NCBI RefSeq assembly: GCF_000237925.1
Contig: NW_017385989.1
Span: 620,001 to 684,000, forward strand
From: Schistosoma mansoni
Lineage: Eukaryota > Platyhelminthes > Trematoda > Strigeidida > Schistosomatidae
Length of the DNA stretch: 64,000 nucleotides
Reading direction: 5' to 3'
Positions 31,960 through 43,756 of this stretch are shown piece by piece. The position numbers were made by a program, and so were the translations under genes. The number at the start of each line of letters is the position of its first letter. Position 1 is the stretch's first letter. The notes beneath the pieces were generated by a model. That model was not told the origin of the DNA and did not search any database. It saw only the letters and a list, made by a program, of their open reading frames with translations.

Positions 31960-32370
31960 CTTCTTTATTTGACTGAGCATCTTTGTTTGTTCATCCGTTT
32001 GAGGACTATCTTTTTTCAGGATTGCTGACAATTTTTCTCACAGACCTGTCGAGAAAATTGTGATATTGTTCAACATATCCCCAGCATTCATATTGCACGT
32101 GTCACATACCCATCTGCTGTCTGATTCACCAAGTCTGTTGTAAACAGTCACTTCTACCCGAAGTTTGTGCTGAGGATGTCGTTCAGAAGGACGATGAAAG
32201 CTCCACGATCAAACCATCCAGCTCAGAGAACAAACCCACATCAAAGTCACTGTAAGATCTGTGCATGTTTCGTGTAAACCAACCTTTGCATTTGTTACTC
32301 GGCATACAACAAGTGACAACAAAACGGCATCCGGGTCTCTTACATGAGTTCTTTATGACCATGGTGATAT
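31960..32370 (-). pseudogene. CR1-like LINE ORF1 N-terminus with PHD-like finger, decayed
   Basis: The frame 32183-32398 reads CKRPGCRFVVTCCMPSNKCKGWFTRNMHRSYSDFDV. This aligns with CHRPGCRYPVDSGMQCDECKGWYHEVCTNL of the CR1 ORF1 at 18132. Some zinc-binding residues are lost. A decayed fragment. Confidence 0.7.
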
Positions 32371-32371
32371 G

Positions 32372-32912
32372 AGTTTGTAGCGGCAAAGAAATCCTCAAAA
32401 TAAATAGTTCCGTAAGTCCTCGACATTGTTGCTGACCTAATTAGTTTTAATGGACACATTTATCTGAAGGCACTCGGCGAGGAATCCGCACCAGATCACG
32501 AGTATGTACGCCGCGTTACACATCTCCTACAACCGTTAGCCAGCTTAAACCGACCATTTCTCGAAAAATCGACAGCCCTTCCAACATAATGAAGGTACCA
32601 CAGGTATTGTAGTTTGACAACACTTTACCAGTCACACCTATAATTGGACCGCGCCCACCCAGTGAAATCAAAAGTCAGAAGCGAGGAGGTTGGAAGATTT
32701 ATTTGATGGGTTATCAATATGTCAAGGAGTGACTGATCTAATCTGGCTAGTGATCGCAGGAGACGTTGAGCACGCCATTCCAAACCGTGATCTGGTGCGG
32801 ATGAATGACTGAGTGCCTTCAGCTAAACGAGTCTATTAAAACTAATGTGGTCAGCATCCGATGTCGAACACTTACAGAACTATTGCTTTTGGGGATTTAT
32901 TTACATATACAA
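32372..32912. repeat. Family F repeats as an inverted pair
   Basis: The left arm (about 32372-32590, plus) and right arm (about 32598-32912, minus) both resemble the single copy at 11335. They share catccgcaccagatcac and cctcgacattg, the latter inverted with changes in the right arm. Together they form an imperfect fold-back structure of ~540 bp. Confidence 0.6.
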
Positions 32913-33556
32913 TAACTTCGAACTTCTTTACGTCTGACTTACTATTTGACTGGGCTGGCATATTTCAATCATAAAGGTGTCACTGGTAAAGACGTTGCCA
33001 AACTCCGAATACTGGTGACATTTTTAAGTTATTACCTATTACGTGGAAAACCATAAGATCGGATAGTAAGCCGAGGCAAAACTACGACCAATTAATAGCT
33101 CGGATAAAACTTAAGCAGTAAATTAATCTACCGAACGTTAGGCTCAGGACAGATTTTTTTTCGGCCAAAATGTTACTTTTTTAGGCAAAGTCACAACAAA
33201 GTCTAAGTAATACAAATTACAATAGGACTAACCTTTCCATTCGTAGAGCGCGCGTCTAGACCTATCTAAGAATGAACACTTTTAGATATTCGACTCAACT
33301 GTCTAATAACGTCCAAGAATATTGCAATAGACTACCAAAGTTGCTAAATTGATAACATTGTTTAATTACATATCAATAGTCTCTAGACTAATTAGCAAAC
33401 ACCTGATCTCAATCCATTTATAAGACATTATTAGATGGATAGTACTTACTACAATATGTTTCAGAAATACAACAGGACTACGGTTTCGGATTAGTAACGA
33501 AGTCAACTCACCAACAGAGAATTCGAAGTCAGCTGTATTTAATCCTGCTATGGGGT

Positions 33557-33913
33557 TGTAGTGGATGTCGAGTCGAGGACGGACTATGATCACCACTACA
33601 ATTCGATTACGCGCCCAAAAACGACTTGGTTCCCTTGATAGCCCGTGAATCAGAAGGCTTTACTAGTCCAGATCAAGTATATTTATTGGCGATCTCGTGG
33701 TATCGAAATAATACCGAGACGTGCCAAAGAGTACAAGCGAATAAGCAGTGCGTGAGCAAGCTCGAACCAAACAAGGCGGATAGCGGAACAAGAAGTGAAA
33801 CTGATACAGTTAAACAAATACAGTAAAACAATTTCTGGTACAATTGGTTACAATAATAATAATTGTTTCTGTTATTCAAATCGTGTTCTTATCGAGACTG
33901 GCCGGTCACTACA
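33557..33913 (-). repeat. 3' LTR of Gypsy element
   Basis: 357 bp, TGTAGTG...CACTACA, matching the copy at 38747. Lies on the downstream side because the element runs on the minus strand. Confidence 0.93.
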
Positions 33914-34479
33914 GGAGCCCCCCGCTAGAAGGGGTTTACTCTTTCGATACGTAGCGGTTTCGTTCGTGGGACTGATCACGAAACATGCCATTGTAGGACG
34001 AAGGCGTTGGCAGAACAGGGAGTGATCGTTGATCCTCGAGTTGCCACCAAAAGTCTTTGACGTAGAACGGTACCAGAAGGAACGTACTGTATTGATTGCT
34101 TGGATTAGCATGCTACACCAGAGTGGTTTGTATCCAGAATCTGAAGGTTGCGTTCGTAGAGGTCCGGACCAGAAACGCTGCAGACGTAGGACGAAACCAG
34201 ATTGAGCCAAGGAACCAGATGCGACCAGGATAACCATGTTCGGGACCAAATGTATATCATACGTATTTGGAGTCAGAGAGATCGACTGAGTGCGTTGACT
34301 ATAGCGTGGGTGATCAGGCCAGCTTTCGCCAAGATTGACTAAAGTCGACGATACCAGAGCAGCGATGGTCAGAGGCGTAGGCTCGGGGTAAACAAAAAAA
34401 TGAAAGAAAAAGAGAAAAGTGTAGCTTTCGTGTAGTATAGGGGTAGATTCCTATACTGTATCCGTAGTTGGTTATGAGG
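33914..34479 (-). other. Spacer between pol and the 3' LTR
   Basis: About 0.57 kb follows the end of pol. A 125-codon frame overlaps the LTR, but it has no signal peptide, membrane segment or envelope-like motif, so I do not call an envelope gene. Confidence 0.5.
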
Positions 34480-37400
34480 TTAGTCGAGAAAGCGTACGGG
34501 TAAGCGTACTCGGCGACCAGAACGTGAGACGGTAGTCTCGTTCGAACCTCGTGAGCCTGCAATCTCATCCGCAGTCAAGGGCGGTGTGGTCTGCAGGTCT
34601 GGACGTGAGACGGAAGTCTCGTCCGTAGACGGGGCAGATGACACGTGCTGTTGACTGGGACGTGAGAATGAGGTCTCAGGTGCATCTAGCGTGGGATCCG
34701 AAGTAGATGTAGAAATCCCGCTAGAAGCTCTGATGGGTCTAACATTGGGTCTCGGATTATCAGGTATAGCACTGTCATCGACGTGTGCTGGCTTGAGACG
34801 ATCAATGCTGACTGTTTCGATGCGGCCACGTCGATCAACCTTGAAGGTCTTTTCGTGACGGGAAATCACGTGAAAAGGTCCTTCGTAAGGCTGTTGTAGA
34901 GGTTTGCGTACCGAATCTACTCGTATGAAAACATGTGAACAGGTAGATAACTCTCGAGGGAGAGCGACCTGTCGATGTTGTATACGAGTTGACACCGGAG
35001 TCAGTGTCCGCATGAATGAAGACAGTCGTTGGACGTAGTCTGATTCGCCGAACTTGTTGCTGCTCCGTGGTGTGAAAAATTCCCCAGGCAGACGCAATGT
35101 CGTGCCGTAAACAAGTTCAGCGGCGGAACATTGAATATCTGCCTTTAGACTCGTTCTGATTCCCAGGAGGACGAGCGGTAGGGTTTCGTACCAATTGTTG
35201 TTTTCGTGTGCTCGAAGAGCACTTTTAAGTTGGCGATGAAACCGTTCAACTAAACCGTTTGATGCTGGATGGTAGGCGGTAGTGCGTATGCGTTCCGTAC
35301 CAAGCAGCCGTGTTAGTGAGGAGAATGATGCGGACTCAAATTGTTGTCCTCGGTCAGTCGTGACAGTCGAGGGACAACCGTACATAGCTATCCATCGTTC
35401 TACGAAGCGGTGAGCGACTGTCTCCGCCGTAATAGACGTGATGGGAATAGCTTCGGGCCATCTTGTGAAACGATCAATGCACGTGAGTATGTGATCATAC
35501 CCGTGCGATGGTGGTAATGGTCCTACAATGTCTATGTGAACGTGATCGAAGCGAGCATCAGGCGTAGCGAAAGTGCCAATAGGGGCAGCTACGTGCCTGT
35601 GCACTTTTGATCGTTGACATTGTAAACATTGTTTTACCCACATACGGACATCTTTATTCATGGACGGCCAGACGTATCGTGCAGCGATGAGGCGTAGGGT
35701 GGCTGCGATACCAGGATGAGATAGACCATGAAGGGCATCAAAGACGAGACGGCGATAAGCGGAGGGTACGATGGGTCGAGGGAGGCTCGTAGAAGTATCG
35801 CATAGGATAGTACCTGAGCTAGTAGCTAGGGGTACTTCCCGGCACTGAAGGGACGTAGACTGTTGTGCTTCCGTGCATGAAGTATCGTTTGCTTGGGCGG
35901 CGGCTATAGCAGGTAGGTCAAGCATTGGCAAAGTAACTGCATTAAGTTGGATACGTGATAAAGCATCAGCAACACAGTTCGACTCGCCTTTGACGTGACG
36001 AAGGTCTGTCGTGAACTGGGAGATATAGTCCAAATGTCTGCACTCTCGTGGTGAGTAGCGGTCAGACTTGGTATGCAGAGCATACGTAAAGGGGTTATGG
36101 TCGGTGAATAAAATGAAATTACGACCTTCTACAGCGTTCCGGAAATGTTTGATGGCGCAGTAGGCTGCTAGCAGTTCGCGACCAAAAGCGCTATATCTCG
36201 TCTCCGTAGGAGTGAGGCGTCGTGAGAAAAATTCGAGGGGCTGCCAACTACCGGAGATATTCTGTTGCATAACGGCTCCTATGGCGAAATCCGATGCATC
36301 AACCGCTATACTAAGCGTGGCTGATGGGTCAGGATGCACGAGAAGTGTGGCTTGAGCTAGGGCCGTTTTGATATCTGAAAATGCAGTACGTGCGGCGTCG
36401 TTCCATTCCAGTTTGCGTGGATTACCGCGAAGTAAATCGGTTAACGGTCGTAACTGTTCTGCCGCGTGCGAAATGAAGCGTCGGTAGAAGTTGGCCAAAC
36501 CGAGAAATGCCTTCAGTTCCTTGAGTGTGGACGGTACAGTGTACTCCATTATAGTACGTACTTTATCCTCACAAGGTAGAATACCCTCATGCTTAATAAC
36601 ATGACCTAAGAATTTTATTTCCTTCCCGAGTTCACACTTGTCGGGGTTGACTATTATTCCATTATCCGAAAGGCGCTGGAATAGTAGCGTCAGGTGTTGA
36701 TAATGTTCATCTACGTTTGATGATGCGATTAGCAGGTCATCAATATAGACGTGAACAAAATCTAGGTCTCGTACAATGCTATCGATAAACCTTTGGAAAG
36801 TTTGAGCAGCATTCCGTAATCCAAATGGCATTCGTAGGAACTCAAATAAACCGAAAGGAGTCGTGATGGCAGTTTTCTCTATATCTTCAAGAGCGACTGG
36901 GATCTGGTGATATGCTCGTACCAGATCGATCTTGGAAAAAATTGTCGTGCCCTTGAGTGATGCCGTGATGTCATGTATGTGGGGGATGGGATAGCTATCG
37001 AAACGTGTAGCTGTGTTTAACGCTCGGTAGTCTCCGCATGGTCTCCAACTAACCCCATCCTTTTTTCGAACCATGTGGAGAGGTGAGGCCCAAGGACTGT
37101 GAGAAGGACGAATAATACCAGTAGCTAGTAAATTGTCAAACTCACGTTTAGCGAAAGCTAATTTGTCCGGTGCCAGTCGGCGGGGTCTTGCCGTGACTGG
37201 TGGTCCGCGGGTGACTATGTGGTGTACCACACGATTGGTCAACGATGGAGTCTCCTCGAGAGGTTTAGTTAATTTGGGGAATTTCTGAAATAAAGCGTGG
37301 AATAAATCGTCACGCGAATGAAATACACCTGTGATTCGGTACGCGTTTGTGTGGGCTTTAGAGCCCATAAAGTTGCTGTTCGACGAAGTATCAATTAGCT

Positions 37401-37821
37401 GCAGCCTACGTGAATCGACTAGCAATTCATAGTGCTGTAGGAAATCGGTACCGAGTATAGCTGTGGGAACATCGGCAATGATGAACGTCCACAGATACTG
37501 TCGTCGGTTGCTCAGGTTGACCGTAAGTTGTCGTGTACCATAGGTGGGAATGACTGAGCCATTCGCAGCGCGTAGTCGAAGCATAGTGGCTTGAGACTTA
37601 CTGTTACCGATAGGTACGACAGAAACTTGGGCACCCGTATCCACAAGGTACCTAGCGTTGGTGCGATAATCGTGCACGTAAAATAAACGGCCAACCTGAG
37701 GTGAAGTGCCGGCGAGTACGGCCGCATTTACTCGCCGGCTGAGGAGTTTCCCGCCTTGTATGAGCAGGGAGCTCGACAATGACGGGCACCGGCTCCGAAA
37801 GCACGGTGAAACCAGCACCAA
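34480..37821 (-). CDS. Pol region of Gypsy element (PR-RT-RH-IN)
   Basis: One open frame of 1,113 codons. Domain order is: aspartic protease with DTGA at residues 61-64; reverse transcriptase with [30 protein letters not shown] and YIDDLLI at about residue 350; RNase H with [15 protein letters not shown]; an integrase zinc region ([29 protein letters not shown]); the integrase core ([18 protein letters not shown]); and a basic C-terminal tail. This order (RNase H before integrase) is the Ty3/Gypsy arrangement. Described as part of a fossil element. Confidence 0.93.
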   Translation of the reverse strand: MVLVSPCFRSRCPSLSSSLLIQGGKLLSRRVNAAVLAGTSPQVGRLFYVHDYRTNARYLVDTGAQVSVVPIGNSKSQATMLRLRAANGSVIPTYGTRQLTVNLSNRRQYLWTFIIADVPTAILGTDFLQHYELLVDSRRLQLIDTSSNSNFMGSKAHTNAYRITGVFHSRDDLFHALFQKFPKLTKPLEETPSLTNRVVHHIVTRGPPVTARPRRLAPDKLAFAKREFDNLLATGIIRPSHSPWASPLHMVRKKDGVSWRPCGDYRALNTATRFDSYPIPHIHDITASLKGTTIFSKIDLVRAYHQIPVALEDIEKTAITTPFGLFEFLRMPFGLRNAAQTFQRFIDSIVRDLDFVHVYIDDLLIASSNVDEHYQHLTLLFQRLSDNGIIVNPDKCELGKEIKFLGHVIKHEGILPCEDKVRTIMEYTVPSTLKELKAFLGLANFYRRFISHAAEQLRPLTDLLRGNPRKLEWNDAARTAFSDIKTALAQATLLVHPDPSATLSIAVDASDFAIGAVMQQNISGSWQPLEFFSRRLTPTETRYSAFGRELLAAYCAIKHFRNAVEGRNFILFTDHNPFTYALHTKSDRYSPRECRHLDYISQFTTDLRHVKGESNCVADALSRIQLNAVTLPMLDLPAIAAAQANDTSCTEAQQSTSLQCREVPLATSSGTILCDTSTSLPRPIVPSAYRRLVFDALHGLSHPGIAATLRLIAARYVWPSMNKDVRMWVKQCLQCQRSKVHRHVAAPIGTFATPDARFDHVHIDIVGPLPPSHGYDHILTCIDRFTRWPEAIPITSITAETVAHRFVERWIAMYGCPSTVTTDRGQQFESASFSSLTRLLGTERIRTTAYHPASNGLVERFHRQLKSALRAHENNNWYETLPLVLLGIRTSLKADIQCSAAELVYGTTLRLPGEFFTPRSSNKFGESDYVQRLSSFMRTLTPVSTRIQHRQVALPRELSTCSHVFIRVDSVRKPLQQPYEGPFHVISRHEKTFKVDRRGRIETVSIDRLKPAHVDDSAIPDNPRPNVRPIRASSGISTSTSDPTLDAPETSFSRPSQQHVSSAPSTDETSVSRPDLQTTPPLTADEIAGSRGSNETTVSRSGRRVRLPVRFLD

Positions 37822-38570
37822 CCTGGACTCGCTTCCGAAACCACCTTCTGGCGTGGCTTGGAAGATGCCTTACGGGATTGTGACCTGGGTCGGGGGACGT
37901 AGGGGGCTGGCACATTTGCGCGGTCTCGGAAACTGAGACGAGTATGGATACATCTGTCCCTATCCCCATGAGCCGGAGGTCGTCTAGCATCGAGATCAAT
38001 GTTAGAACGGGAAGTACTAGCAACCAAATAGTCGTCTTTGGTGTTAACTCGTGCTAGAATCTTATCTGCTATGAGGGCCACCTTGTTGAGCGGGGTGTCC
38101 TCGATCAGAGCCGTAAGGGTTGGCTGGATACTGACTGGTAAGGCTTCGAGCCACAACTCTTTACTATCTCAGAGTCAGCTGTCATGTTTCCTGCAAGGGA
38201 TTGCAGGCGCGTGAGGTGGTGGCTCGGCTTAGCATCACCCATAGGGTGACGTGCTAATAGTGTCCTCAATCGTTCCTCTCTTGATGGGAGGAAATGTCGA
38301 AGGATGGCACCCTTAAGACGGTCATAAACGTTCGGAACGTTCGGATTAGAGGACAACCTCACGGACAGCGGTTAGGTGATCCCCGGGCAATGATTCCAAA
38401 GCGTAGGCGTACTTCTGCCTTTGATTGGTTATGCGGCGGATCTCAAATTGAGATTCCAGTGCCGCGAACCAGACTTCTGGATCATGAGGGATGAAAGGAA
38501 CCGGTCGAAAACTGATAACCTGTATCTCGGAGTCTATCATATTTATGTTATTCTTATCGTTATCTACCAT
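37730..38570 (-). pseudogene. Gag region of Gypsy element
   Basis: Capsid-like text (FIPHDPEVWFAALESQFEIRRI) is followed by a zinc-knuckle segment of CsRn1-lineage form. The region is spread over more than one frame and looks broken in about two places, so it is listed as a fossil part. Confidence 0.8.
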
Positions 38571-38746
38571 ATTAAGTTGCCAAAATATTATATATTGAAA
38601 AATATCAATACGAATATATGCAACTGATGTGGATAGATAAATAGACTCACCGGATTGATCTGGTTTGGAGAATTGGCCAAGTTTGACTTGTGCTCGATGG
38701 ATTGGGTTACCAGCTGTATTGCGTGTTCCAAATACGGCTCACCAGT

Positions 38747-39103
38747 TGTAGTGGATGTCGAGTCGAGGACGGACTATGATCACCACTACAATTCGATTAC
38801 GCGCCCAAAAACGACTTGGTTCCCTTGATAGCCCGTGAATCAGAAGGCTTTACTAGTCCAGATCAAGTATATTTATTGGCGATCTCGTGGTATCGAAATA
38901 ATACCGAGACGTGCCAAAGAGTACAAGCGAATAAGCAGTGCGTGAGCAAGCTCGAACCAAACAAGGCGGATAGCGGAACAAGAAGTGAAACTGATACAGT
39001 TAAACAAATACAGTAAAACAATTTCTGGTACAATTGGTTACAATAATAATAATTGTTTCTGTTATTCAAATCGTGTTCTTATCGAGACTGGCCGGTCACT
39101 ACA
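38747..39103 (-). repeat. 5' LTR of Gypsy element
   Basis: Partner of the 33557 LTR and upstream end of the minus-strand element. Confidence 0.93.
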
Positions 39104-39107
39104 GGGT

Positions 39108-40860
39108 CGTGACAGATTGAAACAAATAGTAGTGGATCGCGCACAATGAACAACAGTAGCAATTGTCATTCATACAAAGGATTCCATTAACAACGATCCG
39201 ACCGCGCAAATGTGGAAGATTACAAGAAACTGACTGAAAGTCAAATGCTTGTGGCAGCAAACCAATTAAAATGCGAACAGAGATCTGGCGCAAATATTCA
39301 ACTGAAAACGGACAGCAGTGTTTTGACACTGACCAGCCTAGTATTTAAATATTGAGCTTAATTAAGTCTTACAATTTCAAATACCTAGTAATTTTACGCT
39401 TAGTTTCTGTTCCCATTTGGTGTTTTATACAACTGTCTACGTGTTTTAGCTGTTTTCGGGTCTTCTTTTGTTTGGTACACGTGTTGATGTTTCTACCTGG
39501 AAATTTGTTGTTATAGTCTTTATAAAGAAACAGAATATCGCATAATATAACATCGGAGTGTAAGAGTCACTGCTCTTCATCATGCACACAAACGACCTGC
39601 CTCATCAGATCTGGTCATAGAACTAGATAAAATTTTCCCCGAAATCGGGAGATTGGGATTAAAACCGTGGGTCGAACTGCATGTTAAATATGTCTAGTTA
39701 CGCATTCATAATTCGGCTTCATTTTTCTCCATACCCAACTTGTTTACTCCCACCTTTAAATTTCGGCTCCAAGATTTTACTGGCTATCAGATGGTTATGA
39801 AATCCCTTTGCTGACAGTTTGAAATTGAAAAGTGTAAGGTATTCCATGTTAACTTTTGCAGGTGCCTAAAGCGTGTTTTTAGTCGACTTACGAGAACTTA
39901 CTGGATAAACTGGTTATCTAACATTTATGATACCAAGGACGGACATGTAAGATTGTGAAGATTTATAACTTCATGTTCTCATTAGGTTTATAACGTTATA
40001 AACGCTCCTGGTCATCCTGTAAAATACCTACTAATATCTAGTCTAAACATCAGATTTTCATGAAAAACCCACTAGTAAAAAGTCCAATCTAGCAGATCAG
40101 AATTCAGGGATACCAATCACTACATAAGACCAACTAATTCTTCAAATACTTTTTTGCAGTACAATGATTCAAGTAAATGTTTCCCGACTTAGTGTCTAAC
40201 GTTGATTTACTGAGACCCGTAGAAGTCTCACTTTAAAATACGTAATAGGTGAGAAACATAAATCCATTAGGATAGACAGTAAACTGGTAAGATTAAAAGC
40301 AAATGAATTACCATAGCGGTAGTACTAATTATAATAAGGAAAACAAGGAATATAGTATGATAAGAATGTCATATTTTAGAGTAGGAAGTGTAAATTATTA
40401 CGACTCAAAATTTAGGAGAGGAAAAATGACTTCATCTTCACTACCTCAGCTGTTGGTGTTATCAACCATATATTTTGGTCATCACGAGAACTCCAAACAA
40501 GAAGTTCGCGCCTCCCTGAATGTATCAAACCAGAAGTGTCTTCACAGACTGATGTCGTATCTGTGTCTAGTCACCTGTTACATTTTATTCTGGTCATCTT
40601 TGAACGTCAGGGTAGAAAGTTACCGGGACCGTGCAACAGTTTTCAACCACCTCACTCGATAAAGTTTCGTCAACCTATTAGACTTTTTTTATATGATGAG
40701 ATGCACCTAACCTCACCACTACTCAATCTGTATTCCCACTATCGTCATGGTTGTGTATCTTTGAAGGATTACTCCAAACTCTCCCTTACAATACCGAGTG
40801 ATTTGGTTTTTAAAACCTTGTTCATTCTCCAAATATAGGTGAATTTGGAGTTTAGTGTAC
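39108..40860. other. Upstream region of the WW/BAG gene
   Basis: No gene recognised. A short LINE-like phrase (MHTNDLPHQI, about 39580) suggests a tiny reverse-transcriptase relic. The last few hundred bases should hold the promoter and leader of the gene at 40876, but I see no confident promoter motif. Confidence 0.4.
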
Positions 40861-40875
40861 TCACTAAGTTCAAAA

Positions 40876-41049
40876 ATGAATCCCAAAGAATCTCTACCTC
40901 CTGGTTGGGAAATGAGACTTGATGAGAAATCAGGGCACTTTTATTTTGTGGATCATAACACTCGGTCTACGCAATGGAACCATCCTGTAACAAATCAAGA
41001 ATATTCATCTCCAATAAACGGAACGAATACATCAAATTTTTCGGAACAG
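40876..41049 (+). CDS. WW/BAG co-chaperone, exon 1 (WW domain)
   Basis: First coding exon, 58 codons, of a BAG3-like co-chaperone. BAG proteins bind the Hsp70 ATPase domain and release its nucleotide; WW domains bind proline-rich ligands. Residues 6-38 ([32 protein letters not shown]) form a complete WW domain with both tryptophans and the central aromatic FYFVDH. The exon starts at ATG 40876 and ends in phase 0 at a gttggt donor. The pairing of an N-terminal WW with a C-terminal BAG domain is that of BAG3, but the predicted protein is only 155 residues against 575 in human. Confidence 0.9.
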
Positions 41050-41086
41050 GTTGGTTTCACGCAATATTAATAGTTTTCACTCTAAG

Positions 41087-41183
41087 AACTCGTCTGATGT
41101 ATGTGGCTCTAGTTGTGAGAAAACAATCGCAGATGTAATGTCGAGGGCACGCTCACTACAGCCAACAATTGATTGTTTTAATG
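41087..41183 (+). CDS. WW/BAG co-chaperone, exon 2
   Basis: Exon of 97 nt (32 codons plus one base): NSSDVCGSSCEKTIADVMSRARSLQPTIDCFN. It follows a 37-bp intron (41050-41086), a size typical of schistosome 5' introns, and ends at a strong gtgagt donor. Using the alternative upstream AG would run into a stop, which supports this acceptor. No domain is recognised in this linker. The IPV and PxxP motifs of vertebrate BAG3 are absent. Confidence 0.75.
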
Positions 41184-41776
41184 GTGAGTGTACTTATTTA
41201 GTACTTTACTTTTCACTTGCACATGAAGGTTCAAATTACATAAAAGTATTGTGTTAAGTGAATGTGGCATTTTTACACTTTCCACTCCATTCACTATACA
41301 CTTCCATGTTGTTTATTACCGACTGACCGAGGCATTTCTGTCAGTATGCTCTTTCTAGTAACTAAATTCCTTACTTATGATCTAAGAAACATCGAGAATC
41401 ACCTCCAATCACTTTCCGAACTTCCTCACTTCAATCCTTAAGTTTGTAGAAGATATAACGCGGTGGTTGTTATCGTATGTAACCAATCTCCGAAATTCGG
41501 ACGATTTAGCAGAAATTGGGCGCTAAGTGTATAGAAGACATCACATTTAAAATAATTTCAGCGATTAAAATCTAAGTAAATTCAATATTTCGTTGGCCTA
41601 ACTGATCCAAAGCCAAGGAAATAAACGAAGTCACGACTACAAAATCATTTAAATCTCAACTATTGAAACGATGCATCTATGTGCCTAGTCCTACGTTTTA
41701 GCTGACTGGCAACTGCTGAGTTTATTTCACATGTAATTTTTTTTACATTTAATTATTGTTTTAATAATGTATATCC

Positions 41777-41834
41777 TCGACCGTTGCTGCTACCTCGACG
41801 TGGTGGTCGGGCTTGCCTATCGTGATGAAGCAAT
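41777..41834 (+). ncRNA. HDV-like ribozyme candidate, copy 1
   Basis: Predicted double-pseudoknot parts: P1 tcgacc/ggtcgg (41777-41782 with 41805-41810), P2 gttgct/agcaat (41783-41788 with 41829-41834), and a P3-loop tac-ctcgac-gtg (41791-41802). The P3 loop and spacing closely resemble the trypanosome L1Tc HDV-like ribozyme. The J4/2 position where a catalytic cytosine is expected reads T here, so this copy may be inactive. Confidence 0.5.
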
Positions 41835-42353
41835 CGAGCTACGCTGGCTGGAACAATCGTTCCTCGAGGTCCTACCATGCCAGACAGGTCGGTTGAAGAG
41901 CGGTAAGACTAAAAGCAGCAATCCCGAGGTCCGAAGGCGAAGTCGTACTGCCGACTGTACAGAGGTGTGACGGCAGTAAGGTGTTTCCTTCAGACAACCA
42001 GCATGACAGCGATGCTGCCTTCCCACAAGGAGGGGTGGGGTTAGAAAAGGTCGACCCTAAAAATACACACCTCGCCTTATCCCACGGATTTCCGTCTCCG
42101 GCGGTAAGGCCCTTTGAAGAACGGAGCTAACACGTCAAAAATCCCCCACAAAAAGGCCGTGCGTGACCGACCTCAAGCAGTTGTCCCTTGGGCACTGCGG
42201 TCACGCTCCCAGGTCGTTAAGACCAACACTAATCTAACTTCTTTTTCAGGTCCCTCAAGAAATACCCTTCCACGGTGTGGGCAGCCGGGAAGTGATATTA
42301 GCCCTCATACCCGTAACTGCACACGACACCAAGTTGGTCACTTCAAATCCTTC
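41777..42353 (+). mobile_element. ~0.5-kb retroposon with HDV-like 5' end (family E), copy 1
   Basis: 577 bp flanked by the 14-bp repeat aataatgtatatcc (41763-41776, 42354-42367). It shares its 5' start and most of its body with the copy at 44503. It has no coding capacity I can support and no poly(A) tail. TSD length and structure fit mobilisation by an RTE or similar LINE. It may represent an RTE 5' leader. Confidence 0.85.
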
Positions 42354-42556
42354 AATAATGTATATCCACTTGGGTTAACTGACTAAGTGATATGAGTTGG
42401 TAATTGTAACTCATGACTGAAGACGTTGGACGATAACATTGAAAGGCGGTTACAATTATATGTTTTCATTAACTCTTTATTTCCTAGATTCCGAACTTAG
42501 TTCTAATTCTAAAGATGCCACAAATATTCAGGGTTTGATAATACTTTTGTCTGTAA

Positions 42557-42925
42557 CACCTTTATATTGATAGGATACCAACCTAGTCAAATTAGAAGTC
42601 AAGAATGTATGAGTTTGAATATATATTTGGAAGGTCCTCCGACTCTAATTGAAGTTCAAAAAGCCATAGGTAATCTAAAACGAGGAAGAGCAGATGGATT
42701 AGCCCCAGAGGTCTTTAAGGATAGTCGTCCAGTTTTAGCGTTTAGATTGACTAATATATTAGCTAAAATCTGGGAGTTGGACGTAATCCCATCTGACTGA
42801 TCGCAATCACTAATTGTCCCAATATATAAGAAGGAGTCAAAATCATCCTGTAATAACCATAGAGGGATTAGTTTGACTAATATAGCATCTAAAATACTAG
42901 CCTCAATAATTATCGGGCGCTTAAC
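42557..42925 (+). pseudogene. RTE reverse-transcriptase fragment
   Basis: Readable as LIEVQKAIGNLKRGRADGLAPEVFKDSRPVLAFRLTNILAKIWELDVIPSD, then, after a stop, SQSLIVPIYKKESKSSCNNHRGISLTNIASKILASIIIGRL. This is the start of an RTE-type reverse transcriptase up to the HRGISL motif. A family D retroposon follows directly. Confidence 0.8.
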
Positions 42926-42931
42926 TAAGAC

Positions 42932-43194
42932 TCGTGGCCACGCGTATACAGCCTCTACCAGGGAAGTCCTACTCACTGCCTTCTCGTGGCATTACGGTTG
43001 TTTACGAAATTGAGAGGACGAAAAGCGAATGTCCAGCTCTTTAACCGGGTTGGTGGACACGGAAAGTCCACCTAGGAGAGTTGGAAAATCCTGATTCCAA
43101 ACCAATGGTGCACATGGGCTCCAGTATCCTGAAGGAACAAATGGCGTATGAACCTGTTGTTGGTCACCGGCTACCATGGGACTGCATCTCCTCA
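42932..43194 (+). mobile_element. Family D retroposon (copy 5), 5' part
   Basis: Starts mid-family at tggccacgcgtatacag and runs to ctcctcacgat, where copy 6 is inserted. It resumes at 43757. Confidence 0.75.
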
Positions 43195-43756
43195 CGATAA
43201 TCCTGGCAGCGACATTCCATTGCCCCCAAATGCCCTGGTACAGCCGAGAGAGTGGAGAGTCTGCCCTCCCCCTCGAAATGCTCTCATATGGCCACGCGAA
43301 TAGCGAATATATAGCCTCTGCCAGGGAAGTCCTACTCACTGCCTTCTCGTGGCGGGGTTGTTCTTCACAAAAGTGAGGGGACGAAAAGCGAATGTCCGGC
43401 GCTTTAACCGGGTTGGTGGATGTGGAGGATCCACCTAGGGGAGTTGGAAAACCCTGATTCCAAACCAATGGTGCACATGGGCTCCAGTATCCTGAGAGAA
43501 CAAATGGCGTACGAATCAATCATTGATCACCGGCTACCATGGGACTGCATCTCCTCACGATGCTCCACTGCCTTGTGGACTAGACCTTTAGGTCAAAGGC
43601 TCCGGCTGTGGCCCCCTAAGAAAACCACTTGCTTCAGTCTGGGCACCTGGGCAGTATCACAGCCCTCACACAAATCGAATGAGATTTGTGAGGCGCATAT
43701 TTATCTAGTGCTTTTTTGTACCAATATTTATGTGTTTAAATAAATAAATAAATAAA
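43195..43756 (+). mobile_element. Family D retroposon (copy 6), fullest copy
   Basis: The longest copy: begins near aatcctggcagcgacattcc, contains the cccccaaatgccctgg start, and ends in AAATAAATAAATAAATAA. It sits inside copy 5, with acgat repeated at both junctions as the probable target duplication. Confidence 0.8.

Larger units (their letters stand above)
33557..39103 (-). mobile_element. Ty3/Gypsy LTR retrotransposon (CsRn1/Boudicca-like), young
   Basis: A 5,547-bp element on the minus strand. The LTRs are 357 bp each, with TGTAGTG...CACTACA ends, and match wherever I compared them. The flanking 4-bp repeat is gggt (33553-33556, 39104-39107). A primer-binding-like site (tggtgagccgtatttgga, minus strand, ending about 38744) follows the 5' LTR after a 2-nt gap. 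A purine tract (cggggggctcc) adjoins the 3' LTR. Gag has the Cys-His-Cys-Cys type knuckle ([18 protein letters not shown]) typical of the CsRn1/Boudicca lineage. Pol looks whole as one frame, while the gag region looks broken in about two places. LTR agreement points to recent insertion. Treated as a fossil. Confidence 0.93.

Noticed and set aside
33872-34249. Possible envelope-like gene between pol and LTR of the Gypsy element
   Set aside because: No signal peptide, membrane segment or family motif, and half of it lies in the LTR.
43420-43743. 107-codon frame in the family D retroposon, repeated in several copies on both strands
   Set aside because: Frames are open on both strands and broken differently in each copy, with no recognisable domain. 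This is better explained by a GC-richer retroposon than by a protein.
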